NCBI GenBank assembly: GCA_029237695.1
Contig: CM055266.1
Coordinates: 108,083,370 to 108,147,369, forward strand
DNA from: Conchocele bisecta
Lineage: Eukaryota > Mollusca > Bivalvia > Lucinida > Thyasiridae
DNA length: 64,000 nucleotides
Direction: 5' to 3'
Shown here: one piece after another, positions 32,665 through 43,790 of the stretch
Layout: every line of letters begins with the position of its first letter
Numbering within the stretch: position 1 is the first letter of the stretch
Program-made: the position numbers and the translations under genes
The notes under the pieces: model-generated
What the model was told of the DNA's origin: nothing
The model's input: the letters and a program-made list of their open reading frames with translations, nothing else
The model's database searches: none

Positions 32665-33012
32665 AAGATTGGGAATCATGTTGGTAGATTATTACAATAA
32701 TATGGAATATCTGATTACTTTATTGTGCCACCACCAAGATAGTTGTCGCAGTCGTATAGTGCTCACCCTGTGTCCGTAGACAATTTTCGTCTCCGTGCGA
32801 TACCTCTACTACCGTCTAATCTTTGTACGATACTTCACATGTACATGTACATTTCAACCATGGGAAAAATCTCTTCGAGGTCAAGGTCACGGATGCTAAA
32901 AATAGATTGTTTATTAAGCATATCTTTTGTTTCTGTGCTATAACTCAACTACATGCTATCCGATCTTTGCGATACTTCACATGTACATTCATATTATGGT
33001 TGGGGTCCCGTT
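32665..33012. other. Diverged repeat remnants
   Basis: TTTGTACGATACTTCACATG and TCTTTGCGATACTTCACATG form a direct pair 129 bp apart, with GAGGTCAAGGTCACGG between. This looks like worn core units of a rolling-circle-like element. Confidence 0.45.
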
Positions 33013-33064
33013 GATTGGCACAAAATGTTCTTTGTAATTATATAAGTGTCTAATTGTGTAACTA
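33013..33064 (+). mobile_element. Family X fragment, left of a Tigger insertion
   Basis: TTGGCACAAAATGTTCTTTG and AAGTGTCTAATTGTGTAAC correspond to 8516-8565. The sequence resumes at 35610 with TTCCACCAGTTTTAACAATT. Confidence 0.68.
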
Positions 33065-33339
33065 CAGTCAAACTTGCATTAAGCGAACACCCAAGGGAGA
33101 CACCAAAAATGGTCGCTTAGCACAATGGTCTCTTAACACAAAAACGAAAAACAACTGGAAATCTGGGTACTGGTATGTCCGGTTATATGGTTTGATATTC
33201 GGAATCAGGAAATCGCTAATATTAGCATAGAAATAAATAGATTAGAATACTACCGGTAATGTTTACTGTGCACTTTTCTGAATTATTAAGGCTTTATTTT
33301 ATCAAAATAGATGAAAAAGTGAAAGTGAATGGAAAAGGG

Positions 33340-33490
33340 TCATATAGAGACGGGACCACAGTTTAAAGTCTCATCCGAAAGACCAGTGGGATGGAAATAA
33401 TATGAAAGTATTTTAGATGCTCTAGGCGAGGTTCGAACCCACAACCTCCGGATTGAAAGTGTTCTAACCCTTTGGCCACAGTCCACCCCC
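33340..33490 (-). mobile_element. tRNA-derived SINE
   Basis: On the minus strand the head reads TGGCCAAAGGGTTAGAAC (A-box-like) and then GTGGGTTCGAACCTCGCC (B box GGTTCGAACCT). It is followed by GGTCTTTCGGATGAGACTTT, a conserved body phrase of metazoan tRNA SINEs. It is not a functional tRNA gene, since the cloverleaf arms are not paired. Confidence 0.72.
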
Positions 33491-34070
33491 CAAAATAAAT
33501 GAAAGAATTTGAATTTTATTGCGAAATAAAATCGCCCAGCTGAAATCGCAAATAGGCAGTAGTGACTGCGATCACTTCGGATCAGATATGTTACAACTAA
33601 ACCAGCTGATAGAATAATGATTTATTAGCGCAGTGTTCGGTATATACCAGTATCGTTACGCGTCAATAAAATTGGAATTTGGTGAAATAATAATGCTTAC
33701 GTATTCTGTACACAACAAAAACAATTATTTGTTTTAAGTGAGTGAAATACGCAGATGCTTTCCCATGTGCTAAGCGACAAGTCCTGTTGTTCCCATGTGC
33801 TAAGCGACAATGAGTTAATTCCCTTTAGTAATCACTAAGGAAATGAGCGAATCAGAACGAGGTTTCAGGTCAATAATCATAAACAATGCACCATTCGCAC
33901 TTTGACAGTGACAGGGGATTTGTTTCCTTTGTTTGTCACACGCTTGAGGCTAATTTCACCTGGAGAAAGTGACATCCTGTTAATTAATGGTTGTTAAATA
34001 CAAACAACCATTTCTATTAGTTACAAAATATGTGGCCGGTGGTCGTGTTAAGAGAAAGTCGTTTAATATA

Positions 34071-35509
34071 CTGTCGAACCTGTGAACAACGACCAGCAAA
34101 GGGAAGTGGCCAAAGTGGTCGTTGTTGACAGGTGGTCGTTGTTCCAAGGGTCGAACATTTTCCCGGTTTCACAACAAAGTCGGCCATGTATTTAGCATTC
34201 TATTGTAATATATATGCATGCATAGAAAACGTCTTGGCTGTATAAACTTCCACCTGATGATTCGCTATTGCACGATCGTGGAGTGTATCTGCTTTTCATC
34301 AATTAAAAATTGCACGAAAATAGTCAATTTATTTTGTTTTGTCATCTTGTTGTTAGTATTCTGAACCCAGCCTCGCTTTGGAAATTATATACAAAGGGGA
34401 GTAATTATCTTCACGATAAGTATATCCCGCAGCTTGCTTTGGTGCACCATTTAATAGCTTGTCGTAACTACATGTAAGTGGTTTAATTTAGCATGACCAT
34501 TAGTATTTCACACCACCAGTTGAAATTAATAACGGTCATATAGTCTGTATTAAAACGATAGCCTATGTAGCGCGGCCTGTGAAAACCGCGAGTTTTTTTG
34601 TAACAAAAATATTTCATTGAATGCGTCAAGTCTAGTAACCCACACGAGCTAGGTGTCCAAATCAGGAGAGAACACCAGGCTTATTTGCTTTCTGTCCAAT
34701 GTACTGTATACTATCCTGGTCAAGCCCGAATATTTAAGCAGCCTATGACGAATTGGCAATGTCCGCTGACGTAATTACTGATGTTTTTAATTAGAGATTC
34801 GCGAGCATTGTAAACCATGTAAACCATGGGCAGACTACGCGAATCCACTGCCTAGTCTGGTCGCTAATGCAATAAGCCGGGATTTGTCGGAGATCGAGAC
34901 CCAATTCATATAAACACGTTTGTCGTGTCACTTTAGACTGGTTCCCGGTCGCTAGGAATAACGCTATGCTGCGCATCCGACAGGGTACCAGTCTAGTGCG
35001 GACTACGTGACTGGTGTCAGCAACCGCGTGTATTGATCTTTGATATGGCCTTGTGCCCTGCGGTGTGAAATTTACACTTGACACACGCGGTGTGTTTGAA
35101 GTCTTAGTTTTGTCACTGTAGATGAATCAGCATCGTCTAAACACAGTTTGCCAGCTAATGATCAAGTTTTATGACTTGCGCGGAATTGCATTATGCCTAT
35201 TGGAATACACGACACGGAATACATATCGGGAATTACCATTAATGGAGTTATGCAATATTTTGCTGAAAGGAAAATCGGCGATTGCGATGTTATTTTTTTT
35301 TGGCCGACAAAACATGTCTTGGTCTCTAATGGTCGCTGTTTGCAGTCAAAAATGCCGCGTTGGAACGAAAATCGCCGGTCGCTGGTCGTTGTTCGGCGGT
35401 GGTCGTTATTCCAAGGTATTTTAAAGAACAAATTGAACGGGGGGGTTTAACTGGCCGTTGTGGACAGGTGGTCGCTATTCACAGGTGGTTGTTAACACAG
35501 GTTCGACTG
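34071..35509 (-). mobile_element. pogo/Tigger-like element T3, nested and inverted to T1
   Basis: CTGTCGAACCTGTGAACAAC at the left and TTAACACAGGTTCGACTG at the right, TA flanks. Its sequence is the reverse complement of T1 over nearly all its length (for example GACCCAATTCATATAAACAC here matches GTGTTTATATGAATTGGGTC at 30174). No transposase signature. Confidence 0.82.
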
Positions 35510-35609
35510 TACTATCATTATATAGGCCAAATGCTCGGGGTGGAATTGAAAGTGGTCGCATAAGACAAAAGTTGCTTAATGCACGTGGTCGCTTGTGCAA
35601 GTTTGACTG

Positions 35610-35690
35610 TATTCCACCAGTTTTAACAATTACAAGTGCCCGCTACACAGATATAATCAGTTTAATAGTGATCTTAAATTTACTGATAGA
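35610..35690 (+). mobile_element. Family X fragment, right of the Tigger insertion
   Basis: TTCCACCAGTTTTAACAATT followed by ACAAGTGCCCGCTAC and AGATATAATCAGTTT corresponds to 8569-8620. Confidence 0.65.
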
Positions 35691-35767
35691 GAAGCACTTT
35701 TGTATCGCAAAACCCATAAGCCTTATTTGCCCAGTCACAGCCCCAGCAATGAGAGACTGTGTTGTAG

Positions 35768-35926
35768 GTGAAGGAGTTGAAGTGGTACCTGTACTGTACG
35801 TCCCTGAAGGAGCTGTGTCTAGATGAGGCGGGCCGCACCAGCCACACGTACAAGGCCCTCGGGGCGGGATTCTGGGCCCTCAAACAGAAGGACTTCCGTC
35901 GGGCCATTCAGGACATCGTTCTACAG
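35768..35926 (+). CDS. ADP-ribosylglycohydrolase, penultimate-region exon
   Basis: The acceptor GACTGTGTTGTAG ends at 35767; the donor is CTACAG followed by GTAACG. It has 53 codons, phase 0 both ends. It encodes VKELKWYLYCTSLKELCLDE, then AGRTSHTYKALGAGFWALKQ and KDFRRAIQDIVLQ. The TYKALGAGFWAL helix and DFRRAI-x-x-IV segment precede the GGD-x-D metal motif in ARH/DraG proteins, and the next exon begins exactly with GGD. Codons are GC-rich against an AT-rich background. Confidence 0.93.
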
Positions 35927-36092
35927 GTAACGTGTCTCGGCCAGCCGCGATCTTAACCCATTACAGGTTGAATATTCACTTCGGATTTTCCCTCATCCAT
36001 ACAGGTGAACTGGGAAATTCCAGACATCGTTCTACATGTACCATGTCTTGGCCAGCCGCAATTGTACCTCATTTCATGCAGAATATTCACTT
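35927..36092. repeat. Short direct duplication of the exon end region
   Basis: GACATCGTTCTACAGGTAAC at 35912 (exon end and donor) is echoed by GACATCGTTCTACATGTACC at about 36024, each followed by TGTCTyGGCCAGCCGCrAT. So an exon-donor stretch of about 45 bp is repeated 113 bp downstream. In the copy the donor is changed from CAGGTAAC to CATGTACC. Confidence 0.8.
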
Positions 36093-36401
36093 CAGTAGCC
36101 TATTTCATCAAAATTGCAAAGTATACTTATCTAGCAAAGTATACTTTGATGGAGAAATTTTCAATTTAAGGAGAAATTTATTAATTTTTATTATACTAAA
36201 TTTATTACATTATCACAGCCATTTTGGCTGTGATAATGTAATAAATTCAGTATAATAAATCTGCATACTTTTAATCATCAAATATATGCAGTTGTTAGTT
36301 TTATATGAAATAATGCATTTCAGGAAAAATAAATGATTACTCCCTCAAAGTATACTTTGCTAGAAAAGTATACTTTGCAATTTTGATGAAATCGGCTACT
36401 G
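36093..36401. mobile_element. M4 long-palindrome MITE, copy 2
   Basis: CAGTAGCCTATTTCATCAAA at the left, TTTGATGAAATCGGCTACTG at the right, AAAGTATACTTT-type subterminal pairs and the central TGTGATAATGTAATAAATTC palindrome. Confidence 0.92.
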
Positions 36402-36560
36402 ATAAGTTTTGTATCTAAAGAATATTATATCCCCAGATTTCAAATTCAATGCATATTTACTTTTACAAATGTACAATTGATATTCTGATTTTCTTATTTA
36501 TTAAATAGGGAACAAATGATGAGAAAATAAAAAAAAGTCACTTATTTGAGCTGCTAAAAG
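36402..36560. mobile_element. M6-related half element
   Basis: AAGTTTTGTATCTAAAGAAT, CCCAGATTTCAAATTCAATG and TTATTTGAGCTGCTAAAAGC are the reverse complement of 23870-24050. Confidence 0.62.
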
Positions 36561-36564
36561 CAAA

Positions 36565-37085
36565 CTACAGTCGAGCACCAGCACTTCGAAGTCGAAGGGA
36601 GATCATCCATATAGTCGAGATAGGACTGGGTTCGAGATAGCGATGAAGTGACATGGTCGAATATTTTTCGCGAAAAATATGAAATCATTTTAGCCAATAC
36701 ACCATGAGTAAACAATCACAAATTAACTAATGACCAAAGGTATTATTAAGCTAATCAATTACAAGGTGGCGTAACGACTCTCAGTGACTTGCGTAAATGA
36801 CCAGCTCGATATGCTTAATGAATCGTGACAAACACTGAAATATATCCAGGTAGACTAATTAAGCACACAACCTGAGGTAGTTGTGAATTTATTTTGTTTT
36901 GTTTGATACTATGTTTGGAAAATTAGTGTCAATCAAATCGATCTTGGCAGCCAGGCACTTATGCGATTTATCCAAGCGTTTATGTGATCGAGATAGCGAT
37001 GAGATTTTTAACTTATTTTATACGGAGGGGACAGAATGAACAGTCGAGATAGAGAAAATATACGAGATATATGAGTATTTTGTAC
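36565..37085. mobile_element. Possible Tigger-like remnant
   Basis: ACAGTCGAGCACCAGCACTT opens after a TA, and TCGAGATAGCGATGA recurs at 36640 and 36995. The right end, near GAACAGTCGAGATAGAG, is not a clear inverse, so the limits are guesses. Confidence 0.35.
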
Positions 37086-37339
37086 TCCCATTTTTGATAA
37101 TCAATGCATAATCTGCTAAAATAAGTGTGTAAAAGTTTGATATATCTAACCACTATCGAGTAAACCAATATTATTGATAAATACCATTTTCAAAAATTAA
37201 AATGGCCGTCAAAATACCAAGACGGCAGCAAACAAAATGACAACGCAATGACTGAAGAACCCTATGTAACTAAAAATCCATATTTGCAAAAATCTACCCT
37301 AAAGGTCCACTAATGTTGACATTATGCCATAATGGTATA

Positions 37340-37895
37340 TATTATCCCATCACATAGCGAAAATGAGATATAGGGATGCAAAAGTCATCCTTCTGTCTGT
37401 CACATTTTCCATTCTGCCATAACTATGTTACCGTACTGATTGGCTTGAAACTCCAAGTGCATGTTTACTATCATTCATTCATTGGTGTGAAACTTCATGT
37501 GTATGTGTATTATCATCAATACAACTTAGAAATTTGCGTCCTGTATATGTGCGCACATTTCTCCATTCTCCTATAACTTCTTTACTGTAGACGAATTGGC
37601 TTGAAACTTCATGTGCATGTGTTTAGTACCGGTGTCACAGGAAATTCTCCACCCTGGAAATATCCCCCCCCCCTCTCTTAGATTAAATGAAGTAATGTAT
37701 GTCTGTTGGTGATGGGGGGACTTTCAGTATACTAGCCAAATTAAGGGGGGTGTGTGTGGTTTGTCCTAGTATAGGACGGGCTGCTAAAGCATGTTTTATT
37801 AAATGAAATAAAGACAATTTTGATAATGAGCATTCTAAGAGTTAATGTACATTTCACAATTATTGTTACTTTCAAATTTAGGTAGTGAATTGTTT
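37340..37895. repeat. Segmental duplication, copy 1, left part
   Basis: CATTCTGCCATAACTATGTT through GGTGTCACAGGAAATTCTCC matches 40670-40915. TTAGATTAAATGAAGTAATG through GGTAGTGAATTG matches 41238-41455. It continues after the family G insertion at 39928. Confidence 0.85.
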
Positions 37896-39927
37896 TTAGC
37901 TCACCTGAGCTCACCGCAATGTGTCCGTCGTCGTCCGTCGTCCGTGAACATTTTCAAACGTCTTCTCCTCGGTAACCATTGGGTCTATAGTCACCAAACT
38001 TCATGGTCGTGGTCCCTCGGTAGGGGGATTACAAAATTGTTAAAATGGCATCATTACGTAATCCAAGATGGCCGCCGTCTAAAAATAGCACAAATTCTTA
38101 AAAAAATCTTCTTCTCAAGAACCGCTAACCGGATTTCGACAAAACTTGGTAGGAATGATCGATGTACATTGCTCTTTCAAAGTTGTTAAAATGGTGACCC
38201 CGGGGTCAAAAATGGGCGTGGCCCGTGGGGTCAAATTAGGGTCAAATTTTATTTTTGACTGAATATGGTCATGTCATCTATCAAATTGAAGGTATCAATG
38301 AGGCGATCACTCTGGTGCATTTTTTGTCGAAATCGGATTGTTATGTCATCCAAGATGGCCGCCGAAAGGTCAAAAGGTCGTTCTTTTATTAGAGATTTCA
38401 AAATTCTTCTTCACATGAACCGCTTGGCCCATGGTAGCCAAACTTAAAAGTTATGGTCCATGGGTGAAGCCTTTTCAGATTTGTTAAAATGGAGGTCATC
38501 GCTAATCCAAGATGGCCGCCGTCTAAAAATAGCATAAATTCTTAAAAAATCTTCTTCTCATGAACCGCTAGCCGTATTTCGACGAAACTTGGCAGGAATC
38601 ATTGGTGTACATTGCTCTTTCAAAGTTGTTAAAATGGTGACCCCGGGGTCAAAAATGGGCGTGGCCCGTGGGGTCAAATTGGGGTCAAATTTTATTTTTG
38701 ACCGAATATGGTCATGTTATATATTAAATCGAAGGTATCAATGAGGCGATCACTTTGGTACATTTTTTGTCGAAATCGGATTGTTATGTCATCCAAGATG
38801 GCCGCGAAATGTCAAAAGGTTGTTCTTTTATTAGAGATTTATCAAAATTACTTCTTCACATGAACCGCTTGGCCCATGGTAGCCAAACTTAAAAGTTATG
38901 GTCCATGTGAAGCCTTTTTCAGATTTGTTAAAATGGAGGTCATCGCTAATCCAAGATGGCCGCCGTCTAAAAAATAGCATAAATTCTTTAAAAAATCTTC
39001 TTCTCATGAACCACTATCCGGATTTCGAGGAAACTTGTAGGAATGATCGATGTACAATGCTCTTTCAAAGTTGTTAAAATGGTGACCCCGGGGTGGTCAA
39101 AAATGGGCGTGGCCCGTGGGTCAAATTTTATTTTTGACCGAATATGGTCATGTTATATATCAAATCGAAGGTATCAATGAGGCGATCACTCTGGTACATT
39201 TTTTTGTCGAAATCGGATTGTTATGTCATCCAAGATGGCCGCCGAAATGTCAAAAGGTCGTTCTTTTATTAGAGATTTCAAAATTCTTCTTCACATGAAC
39301 CGCTTGGCCCATGGTAGCCAAACTTAAAAGTTATGGTCCATGGGTGAAGCCTTTTCAGATTTGTTAAAATGGAGGTCATCGCTAATCCAAGATGGCCGCC
39401 GTCTAAAAATAGCATAAATTCTTAAAAAATCTTCTCATGAACTGCTGGCCGGATTTCGATTAAACTTGGTAGGAATGATCTTTCAAAGTTGTGAAAATGG
39501 TGACCCCGGGGTCAAAAATGGGCATGGTCCGTGGGGTCAAATTGGGGTCAAATTTTATTTTTGACCGAATATGCTCATGCCATATATCAAATTGAAGGTA
39601 TCGATGAAGCGATTGCTCTGGTGCAATATTTGTCGGAATCGGATGATTATGTCATCCATGATGGCCACCAAAAGGTTCATTTATTCAAGATTTTGAACGT
39701 CTTTTTCTCAGGAACCACATGGCCGATGCTGGCCAAACTTCATAGGAAGTTAAGATCCTTGGGTGAAGCATTTTCAGATTTTGTAAAATGAGAGTCATCG
39801 CTTAATCCAAGATGACCGCCATCTAAAAATAGCACAATTTTTTTAAAACACATGAACTCAATGTCACATTCTCCTCTGGTGTTCATGGAGTCAGGTGAGC
39901 GAATTAGGGGCCATCATGGCCCTCTTG
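37896..39927 (+). mobile_element. Helentron/HINE-like element, family G, copy 2
   Basis: It starts TTAGCTCACCTGAGC, then GTCCGTCGTCGTCC. The core has about 4 units of roughly 440-450 bp, marked by CAAGATGGCCGCCG and GACCCCGGGGTCAAAAATGG. The 3' end is GGGGCCATCATGGCCCTCTT plus G. The empty site is preserved in the duplicate at 41448-41470: eight T there, against flanks that add up to eight T once TTAGC is assigned to the element. Confidence 0.88.
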
Positions 39928-40230
39928 TTTTTATATTGTCCTAGCATGGGACGGGGCCGTTAAACATTTATAATCAAAATAAAGACAATAATGATAATGA
40001 GCAGATGATGCATTTCTTTATTAGGTTTAATGTACATTTCCCAAGTTGTTATTTTCAAAGTTTGGTACAGCAATTGGGATGCTGTATACGTGTAAATGAC
40101 GATTTGGATGATAATAAGGGCTTGCTTGTCATCTATCAGCTTCGTACATTTTATGTATTGGTGGTGGGGTGGGGGGGATATTTCCTAGGAAAATCTCCAC
40201 CCCCCTCCCTAAATACATGCCAAATGCTAT
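39928..40230. repeat. Segmental duplication, copy 1, right part
   Basis: TTATATTGTCCTAGCATGGG through GTGTAAATGACGATTTGGAT matches 41460-41790. Confidence 0.85.
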
Positions 40231-40654
40231 CTGTTCTACACCAACATACATTTCATTTCATCAGAAATACTCCCCCAATCGTGAACACCAATAAACAAAC
40301 AAACAAACATTCACATCCACTTTGCATATGGTAGATGGTGGGGGGGGATATATTTCCTAGGAAAATCTCCCCCCCCCCCCCCCCCCAATACATGCCACAT
40401 GCTGTCTGTTCTACACCAACATACATTATTTTGTTTCATCAGAAATACTCCCCCAATCGTGGGCTATTCTTGTCTACAAAGAGTCGTCCACATCCACTAT
40501 GCATATGGTAGATGGTGGCGGGGGTGAATATTTCCTAGGAAAATCCCCCCCCCCCCAATACATGCCACATGCTATCTCTTCACCAACTTTCATTTCATTT
40601 CATCAGAAATACTCCCCCAATCACCTCCTATTCTTCTCCTTCTCTACAAAGAGA

Positions 40655-41790
40655 CATTTCACATTTTTTCCATTCTGCCATAACTATGTTACCATACTGA
40701 TTGGCTTGAAACTCCAAGTGCATGTTTACTGTCATTCATTCATTGGTGTGAAACTTCATGTGTATGTGTATTATCATCCATACAACTTAGAAATTTGCGT
40801 CCTGTATATGTGCACGCATTTCTCCATTCTCCTATAACTTCTTTACTGTAGACGAATTGGCTTGAAACTTCATGTGCATGTGTTTAGTACCGGTGTCACA
40901 GGAAATTCTCCCCCCTGGAAATATTCCCCCCCTCCCCACCCCCCCACCCCCCCCCCCCCCCGGGGAAGAATTTCCTAGGATATTTCCAGGCTCGACCCTA
41001 GCAAATTCTCCCACCCACCCTGAAAATTCTCCCCCCCACCCAAAGGTATGTGTTTGAATGCTACAAAGCAGAATTATTTCCCACCAAACATGTGCACATA
41101 GGCACAATGTATGTCATTTGGTAGTATAAGAAAGGGGAACATAAACAATCAGATTTTCATAGGAAATATCCCCCCCACCATATGCATAGACTTAGTGTAA
41201 GTAAGAAGAATAACTGGATATTGGGGGAAGTATCTCTTAGATTAAATGAAGTAATGTATGTCTGTTGGTGATGGGGGGACTTTCAGTATACTAGCCAAAT
41301 TAAGGGGGTGGGGGGTGTGTGGTTTGTCCTAGTATAGGACGGGCTGCTAAAACATGTTTTATTAAATGAAATAAAGACAGTTTTGATAATGAGCATTCTA
41401 AGAGTTAATGTACATTTCACAATTATTGTTACTTTCAAATTTAGGTAGTGAATTGTTTTTTTTATATTGTCCTAGCATGGGACGGGGCCGTTAAACATTT
41501 ATAATCAAAATAAAGACAATATTGATAATGAGCAGATGATGCATTTCTTTATTAGGTTTAATGTACATTTCCCAAGTTGTTATTTTCAAAGTTTGGTACA
41601 GCAATTGGGATGCTGTATACGTGTAAATGACGATTTGGATGATAATAAGGGCTTGTTTGTCATCTACCAGCTTCCTAAATTTTATGTATTGGTGGGGGGG
41701 GGATATTTCCTAGGAAAATCTCTGCCCCCCCTCCCCCCCCCCCCCCCCCCCCCCCTCCCTAAATACATGCCAAATGCTATCTGTTCTACA
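40655..41790. repeat. Segmental duplication, copy 2
   Basis: It matches 37340-37895 and 39928-40230 but lacks the family G element. It has an extra C-rich stretch at 40925-41230 containing GAAGAATTTCCTAGGATATT. It gives the unoccupied target site. Confidence 0.85.
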
Positions 41791-41915
41791 CCAACATACA
41801 TTTCATTTCATTTCATCAGAAATACTCCCCGAATCGTGGGCTATCGTCTACAAAGAGACATTCACATCCGCTATGCATATGGTAGATGGTTGGGGGTGGG
41901 GGGGGGGAATATTTG

Positions 41916-42165
41916 ATTATTCGTAATCCTATTTTAGGGGAAGGGGCCAAGTGACTTTGGTGTGGTATGGACCTGCCACCAGGTCAGGTTATTCTAATTT
42001 CAGGGCTGAATATATTGTTTCTCGATGTAAATATTCAGTTCTGATTTTGGAATTTTCCCCCCAATGCAGCAGGTTAAAACGGGATTGAACCCGTTTGCCC
42101 GGCCTTACATGACCTTAGCTGTTGATAGGCCGTTAAACACCAATAAACAAACAAACGAACATTCA
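41916..42165 (+). mobile_element. Retroposon-like 3' part with AAAC tail (family R)
   Basis: GATTATTCGTAATCCTATTT, GGTATGGACCTGCCACCAGG, ATTCAGTTCTGATTTTGG, TTGATAGGCCGTTAAACACC and AATAAACAAACAAACG. The same text is at 55700-55940. Interrupts the 160-bp array; the tail fuses with ACATTCACATCCACTTTGC. Confidence 0.72.
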
Positions 42166-43419
42166 CATCCACTTTGCATATGGTAGATGGTGGGGGGATA
42201 TTATTTCCTAGGAAAATCTCCCCCCCCCCCAATACATGCCACATGCTGTCTGTTCTACACCAACATACATTATTTTGTTTCATCAGAAATACTCCCCCAA
42301 TCGTGGGCTATTCTTGTCTACAAAGAGTCGTCCACATCCACTATGCATATGGTAGATGGTGGCGGGGTGAATATTTCCTAGGAATAAAATCTCCCCCCCC
42401 CCCCCCACCAATACATGCCACATGCTATCTCTTCACACCAACTTTCATTTCATTTCATCAGAAATACTCCCCCAATCACCTCCTATTCTTCTCCTTCTCT
42501 ACAAAGAGACATTCACATCCACTTTTCATATGGTAGATGGTGGGGGGGGGGGGATATTTCCTAGGAAAAATCTCCCCCCCCCCAATACATGCCACATGCT
42601 GTCTGTTCTACACCAACATACATTATTTTGTTTCTTCAGAAATACTCCCCCAATCGTGGGCTATTCTTGTCTACAAAGAGACGTCCATATCCACTATGCA
42701 TATGGTAGATGGTGGCGGGGGGGAATATTTCCTAGGAAAATCTCCCCCCCCCCCCACCAATACATGCCACATTCTATCTGTTCTACACCAACATACATTA
42801 TTTCATTTCACCAAAAATACTCCCCCCAATCGTGGGCTATTCTTGTCTACAAAGAAATGTCCATATCCACTATGCATATGGTAGATGGTGGTGGGGCAGA
42901 ATATTTCCCACCAATACATGCCACATGCTTGCTGTTCTACACAGATATACTGTTTTTATTTTCTAGACCCACCCCCCACCATGTGCTATACATTTATACC
43001 AATCATATGCAGCTATGGTAGAGATTTAACCAGCCAACTTACATAATAGTTATGGTACGGTAATGGGGAATTATTGCATATACCGGTAAATAGAATCTCT
43101 ACCGCCCCATCACCACTATATTGTCTATGTATGGATATTATACTAAATTGGATAGCTCTTTTATAGAAAATACTGCCTCGCCTATTCACATACTTCTCCA
43201 CAAGCAGACATACATTATGACTATGTTAGTTGGGTATACATGTAGGGATATTACGTCCTCTGTTACCAACAGACTGGTTCTAGCATGTGCATTTTGTATT
43301 GTATATGAAAATAAATTAAACAATTTGTGGACAGTGTCTGTGAAGGTGGTGATTGGGGGGAGGGGGGGGGGGGATATTTCCTAGGCTTAAGGGGGGGAAG
43401 ATTTCCTGTTACACCGGTA

Positions 43420-43790
43420 TCATCAATATTTTTATTTCACATCCCACCCATGCTCTCCATGCCCAATGTCAAATAATTTTTCAACTTAGAATTTTTTTAA
43501 TTTTGGCTTGTAAGAAGTAAAACATTTTAACCGTAATAGGTAGGGACTTGAAATTTGGTGTGCGCCTTCCTTATGGTGTGCAGATGCAGATAGTGAATTT
43601 CGATTTTAATTTGACCCTCTGTCATGGATTATCTCCTCCTATTTTACTTAGAATCTCCCAATTTTGCCTTGGAAGAAGTAAAACTTTTTAACCGTATAGT
43701 TAAATACGCAAAGTGAATTTCGATATTTGATTCCATCGCTGGTCATGGATTATCTCCCCCTTTTCTACTTAGCATTGGAAAAAGTATTGG
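43420..43790 (+). mobile_element. Rolling-circle-like core fragment, family B relative
   Basis: Two to three units with GTAAAACATTTTAACCGTAA, GACTTGAAATTTGGTGTG and TCATGGATTATCTCCTCC. They are similar to the core of 28452-28859. No clear termini. Confidence 0.6.

Larger units (their letters stand above)
33065..35609 (+). mobile_element. pogo/Tigger-like element T2, outer
   Basis: CAGTCAAACTTGCATTAAGC at the left and TTGTGCAAGTTTGACTG at the right, TA on both sides. GGTCGCTTAGCACAATGG repeats subterminally. It contains the SINE at 33340-33490 and element T3 at 34071-35509. Its target TA is confirmed by the uninterrupted family X sequence CACTATTCCACCAG at about 8567. No transposase recognised. 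Confidence 0.8.
40160..42960. repeat. Tandem units of about 160 bp with G-run/C-run hairpins
   Basis: CATATGGTAGATGGTGGGGG, ATATTTCCTAGGAAAATCTC and a C-run, ATACATGCCACATGCTATCT, TTCTACACCAACATACAT and AATACTCCCCCAATCGTGG recur about ten times (near 40150, 40325, 40500, 42175, 42350, 42530, 42700 and 42875). G-run, TTTCCTAGGAAA and C-run make a self-complementary hairpin in each unit. Frames such as the 199-codon one at 42422 are periodicity artefacts. Confidence 0.88.

Noticed and set aside
33410..33490. Functional tRNA gene on the minus strand
   Set aside because: Same reasoning: only the promoter boxes are preserved, and a SINE body follows.
34791..35431. Minus-strand frames of 97 and 89 codons
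   Set aside because: These are the inverted Tigger-like copy's version of the frames at 29550-30343, with no recognised domain.
42422..43021. 199-codon open frame
   Set aside because: It runs through G-run/C-run tandem units and reads the same low-complexity motifs repeatedly; run-length changes shift the frame.
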